Of a stretch of DNA of 64,000 nucleotides, positions 12,971 to 26,600 are shown in pieces. This DNA is from Gnetum montanum. Its lineage: Eukaryota > Streptophyta > Gnetopsida > Gnetales > Gnetaceae. The notes below the pieces were generated by a model, which saw nothing but the letters and a program-made list of their open reading frames with translations, ran no database searches and was not told the origin of the DNA. The position numbers were made by a program, and so were the translations under genes. Within the stretch, counting starts at the first letter, position 1. Each line of letters begins with the position of its first letter. The stretch lies in contig MNCI01002682.1 of assembly GCA_015680685.1 (NCBI GenBank), positions 434,691 to 498,690 on the forward strand. Direction: 5' to 3'.

Positions 12971-14900
12971 TACTCCCACAACTAAATGAAAACTCGTCCT
13001 CGAGTACAAGAGGAACACGTCCCTTACAAAATATATTAGGAGGTATGGAATGTTTGATTAACATACAAAGTGACACAAAGAAAATAGACAAATACATAAG
13101 TGTCCACACATACATTATTAAAATTGTGTACAAATTTGGGTATTCATGACAACAGGAGAGAACACCCTTGAATCAAATGAATCTCCACTCCCTCTCAACA
13201 ACAGAAGAATGAGGGAGAGGTAGGAAAGAGCTAGTAGGCATGCATGATTTCCCATGAGTGGTATTGTTGCATCCTCCTTGGTGAAGATAGTCCTGCTTCT
13301 AGTCCATGCTCCCCACTACAATCACAACAATATCAAGGATTATTGTATAAAGTGTAACACATAGCAGCTGAATAAATTGTCTCGTTAGTGATTTTATCTA
13401 GCCAAGTTATGATTGTGATAGATTGGTTGCTTGATAATGTTAGTGGGAAGATTGACGAATGGGTTAAGTAAGAGAAGCGATCTATAAAATCTAGAAAAAG
13501 CTTAACGCAAGGAATACTGAAAAGAGGGTATAGAAATTCACAACAATAAAAAGAAGAAATTCACTAAAACCAGTTGTGAAGATGTGTACAGTTGGATGAC
13601 AATGATGGGGTAAATAAAAATAATTCGATTGTAAAAATGTCTAAGGTTAAAAAAGTTAACTTAACCAAACCAAAAGATATGCAAGTGGGTCCTCCACAAA
13701 GCAGGCACAAGCCTTTTATGCCCTTGCATAACTTCAAACCAAGGAGTCCATGGGCACCATGGATGAATAATGGTTATGGAAAGTTAAGTACAAAAAACCT
13801 AGAAGTAACTGACTGAGAAACCTGACAATCAAACCAAAACATTGAATCAAAACATGAAACTAATAGTGAGGTGAGGCATGAAAGGCATAGATGGAAGAGA
13901 GAGAGAATGGAATGGAGTTCCTCATTATGGTCACATGAATTCCCTTGTGGAGTTTGTGATTAAATGACTCAGTAGCATCCATCCTTAGTCCGAACCAAAA
14001 CCAACCACTTTCAGTGACTTCGCATGGACATTCTAAGACTAGTCCATCCCCTGAGACACAAGAATGCTCCCACAAAACAATCACCATTCCAAATTGGAGA
14101 GAATGTAGGAAGTAAGAAAGAGCCTTAGTTAGAGGAGACAAGACAAGTCCCATAACCAGTGCTTGTAGCCCTTTTATTTAGTCTAAGGGGTGTGCTTTGA
14201 ATTCCCATATTATTATTATTATTATTATGAATGGAAACCACACCATGCAAAGACCCATGTGTTTTCGCATTTATTTTGTACAAGGGATGTGCTTTGAATC
14301 CTCAATTTTTTCTTGATGAGGACCACACCATGCAAGGACTTATTTTACTTCCTGTTGTGGAATGACATAGAATTGTGAGAAGCTCATGAGAACACTCGCG
14401 CACACAAGAAAATGGAAAAGCATGAAGAATTTTGCATCCCTTTGAAGCCACACCTTGTTCAAACCTTTGATTCCTTCCTAATTTTGGAAACTACACAAGT
14501 CACCAATTTATTAAGGTTGCATTAATTAAAAAGGGACTACATGTTTCCAAAACAAGGAAAATCATAGAGTGCATAGATGGGTGGATGATGTGGACTCGCT
14601 TCCTATTACATGAAAAGAAACCATGTCTTAGTCGTTAATAATGACATTCAAAGTCAAAAACCAAGCATCAACAATTAAATCACAAATGAAACATACCACC
14701 ATCGAGTAGCACATTACCATTGTACCTGACACCTTATTAGCAAAAAGAGTAGAGAATCACACCAACACAAGAGAATATAAAAGAAAGTAAAAGAGTATTC
14801 AAGAAATATTAAATATACTAACGATGGTGTAAAACAAAAAAAATCAAAAGACTAAGGAGTTGCATAAAGTGTTAGTATGGGTGGCCATCTCCCCCACGAC
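12971..14900 (-). other. Gypsy region between integrase and 3' LTR
   Basis: No domain recognised. It contains short broken frames and an ATT microsatellite at about 14205-14229. Its position suggests the tail of the polyprotein plus an untranslated spacer. Confidence 0.4.
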
Positions 14901-14999
14901 TAAGTTGAAAGGGGGAGATCCGAAAGACTAAGCGTGGCTATCAATCTGGCGAGGTGTCTGTTGCGTTGGTTGGCTTGGGCTCATGGAAAGGTTTCAATT

Positions 15000-16080
15000 G
15001 TTGGGTCTTGACTAATTGTTTCTTATCTAGGTTGTCAGGTTTATAGATAATCATGGCCCCAAATGGAAAAGTCTCATCAATAATGTAAGGTCCTTCCCAC
15101 AACATTTAAAATTTGGTTCATTGAGGTACGTGTGCAGGATTCTAGTAGAGGACCTTGTCTCTTGGTTGAAACTTAACTTTTCTTATTTTGAGGTCATGGC
15201 ATTTCTTGTTGAATGTCTTATGCATTTTGTTGAATGATAGGGTCATTAACCAATTTTCATCTAGCAAGTTGAGGTTCATTAATCATTCTTTTTGTGCTAA
15301 ACTTAGATCCAGGTCAAGGTTACAGGCTGTAGAGAGTGTATGGAGCTCAGATTGGATGGGCAATGTTGGCAGTTTTCCGTACACAAGCTCATAGGGAGAA
15401 TAACCTATGGAAAGCTTCCATGTGGAGAGATAGGCCTAGAGGGCATCATTTAATTTGGTGCTCTAGTTCCTTTGGTATTTGCTAATAGTATGCGTTAGAA
15501 TTTTTGTAATCTCCTGATTAGTGACCTTAGCTTGACCATTGGCTTAAGGGTGATAAGGTGTTATGAGTTTGTGCTCAACCCCCGAGCGTTGTATAAGTTT
15601 TTGAAAAGTGGAACCTATAAAATGAGTTTCATTGTCAGAAATTAATGCACAAGGCACACCAAACTTATTTATGATATTCTGTTGTACAAACCAAGCAGCA
15701 GTACTGGATGTACAGTTGGTGATGGCTGCTACTTCTGCCCACTTAGTGTAATAGTCAATTGCAACTATTATATATGTATTTCCATTTGACAAAGGTATAA
15801 TGGGATCCATAAAGTTAATGCCCCAAATATCGAATGGCTCAAGAGGCTGAATCCATTATTGTGGCCCCTCCATTCAAGTTGTCAACCCACCATCCCTCTA
15901 ACAATGATCACACGCGCGGACGAATTGGTGTGCATCCTTGAATATTATTGGCGAATAATATCCTACCATGAGGATTTTTATGGTCGTGCATCTCCCAACA
16001 TAATGGGCCCCACAAGGACCTTCATGAGCATCCTGGAGAACAAGTAGTTGATCCATGTCAAGAACACACTAGCGTACCAA
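15000..16080 (-). pseudogene. Gypsy integrase, broken
   Basis: On the minus strand a zinc-finger remnant (VRACDHC) is followed by the catalytic core: [24 protein letters not shown] and [10 protein letters not shown], then ITPYHP, a stop, and ANGQAKVTNQE. The usual ANGQAE glutamate of the D,D-35-E triad is Lys here. With the in-frame stops, this makes it inactive. Confidence 0.88.
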
Positions 16081-16365
16081 GCCATCGGGACATACTTTGT
16101 AAAGGTTCCCATTGACATCCACGAAATTCTTGACCTGGTGAAGAAACTTTTGTTTCTTTCTAGTGTTCAGCCCTTGCAGCAATTCTTGCTTGAGTAGATA
16201 AGTGAGGATGGTGTCATACCATTTTGGTTCATTGGGCATTTTTACATTAATAGCCCCTGTAAGGAGAGATTCGTCAGGGAACTAATCAGATAAGGGACTC
16301 TCTTTCTCCTTGTCATCCCATCTTAGCCATGATAAGTGATCAGCAACCACATTTTCCACACTTTT

Positions 16366-16720
16366 TCAATCTACCATTGTGAGATTGAACTCTTGCAAAA
16401 TCACAAGCCACCGTATGACATAAGGGCTCATCATTGGTTTATTCATTGGAAACCAAATGGCGCTATGATTTGTATGCATAAACACTTTATAATCACGCAC
16501 ATAGTACCTGAACTTTTCTAATGCAAACACCACCACCATCAACTCCTTTTGCATGGTGTTGTAGTTCAGCAATGCACCTGTGATACTTCGACTTGCGCAA
16601 TGAATGTAATATGAACATTTTTGATCATCCAACTATGTAAGCACTACCCCCAAAGCATAATTTGATGCATCAGTCATTACATGAAATGGCCTAGATCAAT
16701 TAGGTGCTTATAGAATTGGG
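16366..16720 (-). pseudogene. Gypsy RNase H domain, broken
   Basis: Encodes CSYYIHCASRSITGALLNYN, KELMVVVFALEKFRYYV and VFMHTNHSAIW, the usual plant gypsy RNase H blocks (YYASR, EKELLAVVFA, HTDHAAL). It lies directly downstream of the reverse transcriptase. Confidence 0.88.
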
Positions 16721-16759
16721 GTTTCAACAAGCTTCTACTTCAATTGCTAAATTGTTGTT

Positions 16760-17560
16760 TCACATGCAAGGGTCTAGACAAATGGTGCATCTTTCTTTGT
16801 TAATTCAACCAATGCCTTGGTTATTTTGGAGAAATTCTTGATGAAGCATCAATAGTAGCCAGTATGACCAAGGAATGATCGCACATCTTTAACTATTTCT
16901 GGTTGACAGGTTATTCCTTGGATGACCCTTATTTTTTCAAGGTCCACCTCGATTCCTGCTTTTGAAATATGGTGCCCCCAAGACTATGCCTTCCTAGACC
17001 ATAAAATGGCTCTTTTGCCAATTGAGCCAGAGGTTTGTTTCGACACATCTCCTCAACACCTACTTAAGACAATCTAAGGCTTGCTCAAATGTAGCTTCAT
17101 ATGTAGAAAAGTCATCCATGAAGACTTCTACCCCACTACCAATTTGTTGTTGGAAAATGCTAAGGACTAATCGTTGAAATGTGGCTAGGGCATTACATAG
17201 ACCGAATGGCATTTGACGATAAGCAAAAGTTCCTCAAGGACTTATGAAAATTATCTTCACCTAGTCCTTTGGTGCAATCTAGATTTGGTTATAGCCACTA
17301 TAACCATCCAGAAATCTATAATAGTTGTGCCCAAAAATGGTGTCCAGCACTTGGTTGACGAAAGGCAATAGAAAATGATCTTTGAAAGTTGCCATATTAA
17401 GCAGCCAAAAGTTGATGCACACCTGCCATTTGCCTCCTTTCTTGGGTACAATCACAAGTGGAGTAACCCACTCACTATCTATAACAAGGTAGATGAATCC
17501 TACCTTGAGGAGTTGTTCAATCTCCTCTTTGATAATCTACTTTAATTTGGGATTCAAGTA
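16760..17560 (-). pseudogene. Gypsy reverse transcriptase, broken
   Basis: Minus-strand translation gives FLDGYSGYNQI, GTFAYRQMPFGLCNA and FMDDFSTYEATFEQALDC, so the YMDD-equivalent FMDD is kept. An Asp-to-Gly change (FLDG for FLDD) hits a catalytic aspartate, and several stops interrupt it. Confidence 0.85.
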
Positions 17561-18141
17561 CCGCTACGGCTATTGTTTCAGCTTAATAGCAGGATCAGTG
17601 TATATTCAGTGCTGGCATATTCTTGGATCTTTTCCAGTGAGCTCGGAATATGACCAGGAAAAGGTTGCTAACCATTTTTTCACAACCTTCATCAACATCT
17701 TTTATTCTATAGCAGACTTGGCATTAATAATAACCAACCTTCCATTTTTCAAGAACAGATACTCCATCCCAGTCAGTAGTGTCTTTAATTCAAGGGGTTC
17801 TTATTTAAAATTGTCAGGAATCTCCAACTCTCCCCAGTTGATATCATCATTTACTCCCTCGAAGAGCTGGTGATGAACTTGCTCAAGTTCATCCATACTT
17901 GTAACGTATTCGCACGTTAGGCCCTCAGTAGGTTCTATGCATAATGTACTACTACTAGAATCAGCTATCAGCCATTGGTTGCCTTCTTGTTTTGTGGTGG
18001 CTACGTACAGACATCTTTGAATTTCAACTTGTGATGCACACTACCTGCATGCAGAGATAGATGTTCGATTTACTAAGCATAACTTCTGCACACAATAGCA
18101 CCCTAAATCGTTGTACGTAATATATGGAACCCTCTTCTTTT

Positions 18142-18520
18142 CTACCTTTCAAATTCATTTTCTTTAGATATTTCTAAGGAAAGATTTCTAATGCTCATTT
18201 TGGCATCAACAATGCTTAACCACACCCTTCCCATAATAATTGGGAAGTCCCCCTTGCAATTCTCCACCTTGATTACTAGGAAGTCGAAAGTATATGACCA
18301 ACCACAAATAGTGGTTACAATGTCCTCTACCAGTCCCAACGGAACAATGATGGACTAGTCTACCAGTTTTAGCTGAATGTCACTCTTCTTCAACGGAGGA
18401 AGGTTCCACATCATGTACATCTCATGCAAGATTAGATTAACACCGAAACCAGAGTCAAGAAGAGTTTTACAAGGCTCATTCCTAGCAATTTGCAAATATA
18501 CTAAGAGACTCCCAAGATCA
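18142..18520 (-). pseudogene. Gypsy protease region
   Basis: Encodes LLDSGFGVNLI, the aspartic protease D-S-G motif, then VEDIVTTICGW and GDFPIIMGRVWL. The order and sequence match the plus-strand copy at 57.4-57.7 kb. Confidence 0.78.
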
Positions 18521-18599
18521 GCTAACTTCTTGGGTAGGTTACCGACTCAAATCCAATCATATATAACATGGGTCAACATTACAGTATGGATTTGAGAGG

Positions 18600-20030
18600 G
18601 ATTTTGGGTTAAAGGGGACTCGAATAAAGGTGAGACAGAGGATGGTGGAGGAGAAGGGTTACCAACCATTGATGTATCTGAGGGCTTTGGTGGACTACAA
18701 GGTCAGAAGAAGGGTCTTTTCTTTGATCATGGTTCCGACCCACTTGGTTGGTTAACTGGTTGCAGATTAACCGCTCTCGTAGCATTTCTTTGCTATGGTT
18801 GGGTAGGTAATTCACCTTGCATGGATCGAGCAGGTGGTACCTGTGTAGGAGATAGAGGAGTTGGTGCAAGGACAAGAGAAGCATGAGGATAGTAGGTGGC
18901 ATCCCTCCTTAGATATGACAGTTGGTATACTTCAAGAGGGTAGTGGTGAGGTTGGTAAGCAGCAACATGACCAAAGGAGTCTCATGGAGATGAAGGTTGC
19001 TAAACATAGTTGCTGGTAAGAGTGTTGTTGTCTTGGAGGTGTCAATGCCCATGATTGTGGTTGCTACCACTGTTGGTACAATTCATAGGGTTGTGGTGGA
19101 GTTCCATTTGGATAGTACTGCTGTGTTTGGTGAAACTATCGAATGTTGCCTTATGGATAAGGCAATCTTTTGGGTGTTTGCCTTTGTGCAAGTTGTGGAT
19201 GTAAGGCATACACCCTAGATTCCTGCAAGTATGACATAATTGGACAACAGCCCTTGGGATGTTAATACTAGCAAATGTCACACCCGCCATAATCATCTGA
19301 GTCGCTATTCGCAACTATCTCTATCGCAGCCATCTTACCTTTACCCTTAGATATGGCACGTTCAGCTTCCTTACGTCTCCGGCACTCACGCTCACCACTT
19401 TGCTCCTTGGACTCTTTAGCAATTTTTGAGACAACCTAAAACTTGTTGTCCATAGAGTCCCATAATTGGTCAACTTTAGCTGTGATTTCAAATTGCAATT
19501 TCTGAAGTGGCAAGGTTTTCTGATTAGCCACCTCATCTCTGGTTAACTCATCCTCACTGTCACAAAATCAAACCCCCCTTTTGTGGATAGAAGGGTCCCT
19601 GTTGTATTTTTTTGCAGTTTCTGACTTTCTCAATTCTCCCTCCTCTCTAGCTACCTACTCAATTTGTTGTTGAGATTTTGGATTATTGAATCCTTAATTT
19701 TGTTGATGGATTTCTCCACCTTTCCTCTACACTCTCAAGCCTAAATGACTCGAATAAAAGGTGTTTATGTAATGATTCAAAAAGACCAACAACAATTTGG
19801 GACATTTTGCCAACAACGACCAAGGATCTCTTATATGAGGATTGGTACTAATGATAGAAAGAGTATCCTTGGGCCCATGTCTATTTTGTGATTTTCTGAA
19901 ATTTACAAAATCGTGAAATTCTTGTCTTTTGGCTAGAAAATTCGCTTGATGATCCCCTTGAATACTTAATCCTTGGATTTGAATTTTGACTTTTATTTGT
20001 GTACTTTCTGATTTTGTTATCATTCTATGA
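18600..20030 (-). pseudogene. Gypsy gag, broken
   Basis: The minus strand gives an N-terminal part, then ITAKVDQLWDS, a charged segment, a Cys-rich block like CDIC (compare CDICQYKHPKGCC in the other copy), and a Pro/Tyr-rich tail. Recognised mainly by its match to the copy at 56.4-57.3 kb. Confidence 0.7.
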
Positions 20031-21284
20031 GTCCAATGGAGTAGGGAAGATCTAGGATGTTAATTTATGGTAATCAAATGTTAGAGATGTTAAATTATGA
20101 TTGTTAAATGTAGGTGATTTTTCTATTCTCTATTATTGGTAAATTATATAATTTGATTAAATGTTAGTGATGTGCAATTTATTATTTTAGCATAGAAAAG
20201 TTATTGTAATGATTTTTGTTATGAGGGTTGCTAAATGAAAATAAGATAGTATTATTGTGTAATGGAATGGATTTGCTATTTCTGATTTATACATTTCTTG
20301 TGGCCAACTATTGGGTTTAACAAGTCTATTGATGAACAACATTTGATATATTATTATGATTTGAGAAAAACTAGAATCTAATCCATAAATTAGACCTGTG
20401 CATTGTATGAAAGGAACCTAGCAAAGATTTTTGTTGTCATAGATTACTTTTCATGGTTGTCTTTTATCAAAGGTAAAATCTAGTTATGGTTATGGTGTTT
20501 TATGCTAATTAGACATGATTTTTGATTAATATTATGAATATATATAAAGATTGTTGTATTGTTTTGTATTTCAATTTGCAATTTTTCAAGAAGATGAACA
20601 ATATGCTTTCCTTGAGTTTGACTTCCTTATGATGGATTATATTTTAGCTATGGATAATATAAGACTACGAAGTGAAGTGATTAAATTAATTAGCTTTTTG
20701 CTAAGCTAGATGGCTGCAAATATGATTTTAAGTTTTAGATGTTTTTGTTTTTATAGTGCACTTTGGATACTAGTGTATTAAGAGATGTTAGTTGTCACAT
20801 TCACATTCTCTTCCTACTAAATCCTTAGGTCATTCTTTGCATCATATAATTTTAGTTATTATGCTTTATTTTATTGATAATTGTCTATGCTAGTCTATAT
20901 GCAAGTTGAATTCTTGATAGTTGATCAACTATTTGGTAAAAGAAAATGCAACTATTAATAGTTGCATTTTCAGCCAACTTGTTAGGGATTTTGAGTGTTA
21001 ACTATTGCTTCCTACAAATGGGTGTTACATCAAGTTTCATTGTAACTCTTTGGTCATCTTTTACAGCCATCTCATTTTTCATGTATACTAATTTTATGTA
21101 TCTTCTCTTTATTCTTTAATTGTATCTTTTTAATTATCTCATTTTCTTAAATTTGCTCTAATATCATACTAGGCTTTCATTTTACACCTCTTGGATAACT
21201 CTAATTTACCGATATAAGATATAAATATAAATTAGTCCTTAACCATTCTTCAATTATAGTACATCATCACCTTGATGTCTTTAT
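20031..21284. other. No feature recognised
   Basis: AT-rich DNA without convincing frames. It begins where the gypsy gag homology ends. Confidence 0.4.
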
Positions 21285-21475
21285 CCTATCTATAATGGGC
21301 TAATTAAGGTAGACAAAGAAATTGATTATGACTTAACTATAATGGACTACCTAATGATAGTCATGAATGTATATTTTTACTGTATTCCTAACATGCCCTT
21401 GAAATTGAGCATGTAACTTGCAAACCATAAGCTACATGCTCTAACCAAGTGAACCATACCTCACTAACACTTTAA
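21285..21475 (-). mobile_element. SINE-like element, antisense
   Basis: The minus strand starts with a tRNA-like head (TATGGTTCACTTGGTTAGAG, a box A) and a degenerate box B (TGCTCAATTTCAAGG). The body matches the 43.3-kb copy: AATATACATTC, a TAGT..TCAT segment and a CTACCTTAAT end. Edges are approximate. Confidence 0.6.
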
Positions 21476-23040
21476 ATATAGTCCATCAATTTTGTAATTT
21501 CAGTTAATACCACATGAGCAATTCTCACAGGTTATAAGTTGTTTAAACATGTTTATGAACATATTTATTCACAAAAACTTTTGCTTGTTGCTTATGAATA
21601 CACTTACAAGTATCTTGAAGATAAAAAATTTCATTTTTCTTTATTGTTGGTATTATTTGTGAAACTCGAAATATGATATTTTTACAAACTTTGACTCAAC
21701 ACACTGAGTTTTAGTCTTGTATCTATAATTCGTACGTCAAGCTCAAAATTATTTTTTATATGTTACCAACTTTTGCTAATTGGAACACTCGCATGGATCA
21801 TGATGTATGCTGAATGTACATACTTATTGGTATTCGAATTTCTTTTAGACTAACACAACTACTAATAAGCATTCACGAAATATCATTGCTAACTAAAAAT
21901 AATTTCCTGAGTTATTCTTAAAGAAATTTCAGCATTTGGAACGTCTTCGAAGGGGGATGCATCTCATGGATTATGGGGAGTGAGGCACGGTCTATTAGAA
22001 ACGTCTAAAAACTACACTCTTTCAAAGAAACAGACAAGAAGAGAGAGTAGCCTCCATGGAAATCTTACCAAGCACATAAAACAATTTATGATCTATAACA
22101 GCAACAGAAATTTCTATAAACTCAATGTGTCAGGAATTTGTTTGCAAGAAATCAGAACAAAATAAAGGCAATTGGAGAATGGAATAATCAAACAAATGGA
22201 AGCATTTCAACCAAATTCGTTACAGAAACCAAAAACGTCTAAGTTAACCTAAATCTGCACCATTTCTATTTAAAATATTCCTCTGGAAACATAGATTTAC
22301 TCTTTATCCTCTACATTAACCCCCCATGTCCTTACGGCATCCACAATTGCATTTTGAAACACACCCCTACGTCCCCATATCCCAGCATGTCTAGGATTTG
22401 TGAACATGGACATCTCTATTTCACCTTACCTTTGTCCCAAAAACATGGAGTCAGATATATGAATTCTTGCTGTAATGTTGGCAACTTCTGCAAAATCTGA
22501 TAAGTACCTTGTGTGGTCTTTTGGGGTGTAATCACTCCGTGTATGGTAGCTGGCACCTGCATGCATACACAATGTTGTTGCAAATACTATAGTCTAGTGT
22601 TGTATATAACGACCATTTGTTGTAACCATGAGGGCTGGTCCGAGTTATTCTTGTAAATGTTGCTTAAAAGGAAAATTATCAGAAGGCTCCCACAGCCCAA
22701 ATCTTGTAAACTGGATTTTCTCTAGGGTCTTCAGTTCCTAGTATAAATACTTTGTGTTCTCTTCTATGTCGTCTTTTAAATCCGGTTGCTATTGTTATTT
22801 GCCTTCTCTTGTTTTCTGTATATTATCTCAGGTGTATATTCTGCTTCAGGAATTAACAATGCTTTTTCACCATTCGCATCTATTAAGAATTAAATGTTTA
22901 TCTATCTACGATGGACGTATCTGTCTATGTCTGTAGAAATGATGCTGCTATACTAACAAAATTTATGCATAGCTTCTTTGAGGTTGTCCATTGACTAATG
23001 AATACAAAGGGAAAGCCCTAACCAAGCAATGGCAACAGCC
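21476..23040. other. Unassigned 3' flank of GnT-I
   Basis: No coding recognised. Near 22742 a TATA-like AGTATAAATAC precedes a pyrimidine-rich stretch, which may be an old LTR promoter. The region lies downstream of the GnT-I poly(A) candidate. Confidence 0.3.
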
Positions 23041-23060
23041 GTGCCTGATCAATATCATTT

Positions 23061-23066
23061 TTTATT
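23061..23066 (-). terminator. Possible poly(A) signal of GnT-I
   Basis: AATAAA on the minus strand, about 490 nt after the TGA at 23551. The 3' UTR between them shows no coding. Nearer weak signals cannot be excluded. Confidence 0.3.
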
Positions 23067-23550
23067 GAATAGTGTAAAAAATTATTAATAATAAAAATTT
23101 GAAGCACAACCAGAAATTCAATACAATTTTCCAACTCCTTACGTCATGCTCTGTTCTAATGAGCCCACAAAATTAGGCATCAAAACTATAATCCTGAGTT
23201 ACCTAATACATGACAAGATCCAATGATCTTGACAGGCAAACATAATCCAATTTATCAACTATGGCTGTACAAAAACAAAATTTCAAGCTTCATAAGGTTA
23301 GCTTGAAATCGTGGTGCCTCTCAACTCTTCCACCTTAGCAATCTGTTGGAATTTTTTATGATACTAATGTGTTTGAAAAGTCATTGATCTAGAGTGTCAG
23401 GAATTGGTCCACCAAGCCATTTTGGGACATGCCTTAAAAGGATACATCACAGTGACAAACTGCATGGTTAAGTTAACTTCCTGAGAAAAGTGTATGAAAA
23501 AAAAATGCAGGAATTACAAAACCAAGCCTTGAACAAGCCTCCATGCCATC

Positions 23551-23661
23551 TCATGCACTTGCAAGTTCTCTCATAGACTCTGGCCCAATTAAAAAGATTC
23601 GCCTTGTTGTTTGCCATCTAAACACAACAACGCCTTTGTAAGATGTTCTAGGGATTCCATC
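23551..23661 (-). CDS. GNTI: GnT-I last coding exon
   Basis: 111 nt behind TTCTGACAG. Encodes DGIPRTSYKGVVVFRWQTTR then RIFLIGPESMRELASA and a TGA stop. This matches the usual DGVPRTAYKGVVVFR ending of plant GnT-I. Confidence 0.94.
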   Translation of the reverse strand, partial: DGIPRTSYKGVVVFRWQTTRRIFLIGPESMRELASA

Positions 23662-26600
23662 CTGTCAGAATGTCCAACAAGAAGGTAAGAACAAATAATC
23701 ACCAAGAAAAGAGGACAAAAGCTAACATGCCATGTATTTCATAGTAAACAGTACCTTCCATTCTTCAAAAATGCCAAACTGTCTTGCAATCTCCCCAAAC
23801 TGATTTTGATCTTTATATTGAATCCTCACATCACCAGGTATATTGTATGATTTCTCAACAACATCGTCTCCATATACAGGTGTTGCATTTGTCACAAGTT
23901 GTGCAAAATATTTCTTATAGTTAGCCTGCATTCGGTAAAATTATCAACAAAAAACAAAATAAGTTGAAATTTGGCTACATATGTGTGTATGTACATATAA
24001 TAAGTAGAATTTGATCAAAAACCTCATTTAAGTAGCTTAAATCCTTCAATTTCCAATTCACCTGCAAACGTGTACAGAAAAATCATTACAACACAAGGAA
24101 ACAACATCAATATCAATAAGCCACTTTTATTTAAGGTAGAAAACATGATAAAATAAAATCTTCTTCTTCTTCTTTTGGCTACAGCACATGAACCTCTTAT
24201 TATTCTAGGTCACAGGTGTGCCAATCCTTCTTGCAAAGTGAGAGAGGTCACAATTGAACTACTTATCAAGAAGTTCAATATATAAAGGCTGAATTAAAGC
24301 TCATTCAGAAACAGCAACAAAGAATAACGATAAAACCAGTGTTTTGGGACGTTCCATGTAGAAATTCAAAATTAGTGGAATTCGGCAAAGCACAGAACAA
24401 ACTTTATCAATGCCTTATTAGTCGCAGATGAAAAAGCAGTCCAGATTAACAAAGCTTGGCATGATGAAGAGCAAAGCATAGTGTTTATAATGAAATATCC
24501 ATATAAGCTTATAAGAAACTAATTCGTACTAGGAAGCGAAAATACCTTAAGGAGAAAGAAGCTGAGCAGACATACATGGCTAAAATGGATCCAAAAAGTT
24601 TTTACAATTACTGGAAAACAAAAATCCTCAGGATTACAAGATTCCATTTGCTGAAGCTTAGATACTTATTTGTCATAGATGATACATCAGAGCACTGATA
24701 TAATTTCCAATCTGGTATAAAGTAACTTGACATGATGTTAAAGGATTGATATTAGGACAGCAGCAGATTCTAAGGATTACGTGCAAAGATTATAGGAAAA
24801 CACTCAGTTGTTTCCCAATGCAGTGTTCCAAGGGCATTTCAAGCAAAGGATGCCTTCAGTTATTTAGATAGAATTTTTAAAAACGAAAGAGTCATTTTGA
24901 ACGGTTCTTGCCCAGCCAAAGTGTTGGTCACCTGTCTGTTCATTTTTTCCTTTATGTTCTTGAATCACGTTGGTGGACCCTCTATCCTCAGTCAAGCAAC
25001 TGGTTTTTTACAAATGTTGTCAATCAAACAAGAATTGTTGTTTAACAGATTTATGAAAATTAGAAATGTTTACATGGAGATTGTACAGAGAAGACGGTAA
25101 CATAGGTGCATTAGTGGGAGTGCAGCGAAAAGAGTGGCTACAGGTGCTGCATGGCTGTTGTCAGTTCATGTTGTGAGATTTTTGGTTAGTCATTAATAGA
25201 AACAATAAGGTGTTAGCTTAGTTATAAGAGTCTTAGCATGGAAACCTCAAGTCAAAGGTTCAATTCCAGTAGAAATCACTGTGTTATGGTTTTTTTAAAA
25301 AAATTCTGTAAAAGGAATTCTGAAACTGGTATGGTCCCATAGATCCAACAAGGTCTTGATGGATGCAAGTAAAAACTCAATTTTCAATTTCAGAAACTTA
25401 GCAGTTGACAAAAGCAATGAAAGGTAGTCGGACAACTATCCTTTGTCATGGCAGCAAGAAATCCCAAGTTTCCAGGCTTCTTCTAATTCATGATGCAGCT
25501 AACTGATATCACTATTCCTGAGATGATGTGTCCAGCAATTTCTACTTCCTATTAAATAATTCTTTTGTCAGTTTTCATCTTCATTTGCAGAGAGTTCTCA
25601 TTCTAATTCCAAATTTATTGGTTCAAAACCTGTACTACAAGAACTATCATATCTTAGTTTCTGCAATATCAGCCTCGCTCAATCCTAAACTGATATGATG
25701 AAAATAGCAATTAATAATGAAGAATATGTTGTCGTTCCAATTCTTTCACCTGTAGCTCATCTCCTACAATGTCTGTTCAACAGCTGAAACAATTGTTTTC
25801 TTAATCTTCTAAAATAGGGAGAACCACCTGTTTCACGGTCAATATATATCACTGGCATCTCAAGATAAGAAATACTTGAAACTGCATGGACAACTTCTGG
25901 TATCATTGCAATATTATTCCATTAGATGAAAAACTGAGATGAACTTTAATAAACTTTCTAGCTTATATGCTATTGGAATTTTCTTACACATTTCTCCTCC
26001 ATTCTGTTTTCTGAAAATTTTACTTGATGGTTGAAACAATGTGATGCATAGAAATGATGTCCTTTTGTCTATTAAGGACACAACTACTTCTCATTCAATA
26101 CTACGAAAATACAAATTCTTATCCACAATGCAGAGATAAAGCCATATCAACTTGTCTCTCTGCAGCTATGCACGTGTGCGTGAACCACTTGTCCAGAATC
26201 AACATTAACCTAAATAAAAAGTAGGCCAAGCAAATAAGCGCTGAACGATCCAGCATAAACTGGATGCAATTTTGCAGTCAGCTTTAATTTCATATTGTAA
26301 TTATTACACAGAAAAATTTCCTACATTTAGAAAGAAAGACAAAACAAATTATGATTTCCAATGTTTCTAAACAATGGTTATAGAAATGTGCATTAATTTA
26401 AGAAGGAAGATGCATACCGGGGCATCATTCAGTTTAATTGATTCCAAGTATTGTCGAAAGAATTGTCCCAAACTTGAACCCTGCCATGTAGATACAAAGC
26501 ATTAAAAACACACATTCAATCAAACAATGGGACATAGAAATCATGCACCTAACACTAAGCATATGTTCTGGACTTCTCAATTAAAACTGAAAGCATCAAA

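Larger units (their letters stand above)
12107..20030 (-). mobile_element. Ty3/gypsy LTR retrotransposon, antisense, 5' LTR not found
   Basis: Read on the minus strand from high to low coordinates: gag, protease, reverse transcriptase, RNase H, integrase, a 2-kb region, then the 3' LTR. All frames carry stops. The gag to RNase H part matches the plus-strand copy at 56.40-59.42 kb, so both are one family. Its LTR is of the same family as those of the non-pol elements. Beyond about 20.03 kb the homology ends without a recognisable 5' LTR. Confidence 0.88.

Noticed and set aside
14205-14229. The ATT microsatellite as a finding
   Set aside because: Ordinary simple repeat in transposon DNA; no sign of function.
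22735-22936. A promoter and short gene
   Set aside because: A TATA-like box and a 60-codon frame exist, but the frame resembles no family and the layout fits an old LTR equally well.
23722-23931. A stand-alone 69-codon gene
   Set aside because: It is one exon of GnT-I read through its splice sites.
25206-25275. A functional tRNA gene
   Set aside because: Box A and box B are recognisable but the acceptor stem does not pair and a T-rich tail follows, as in a SINE.
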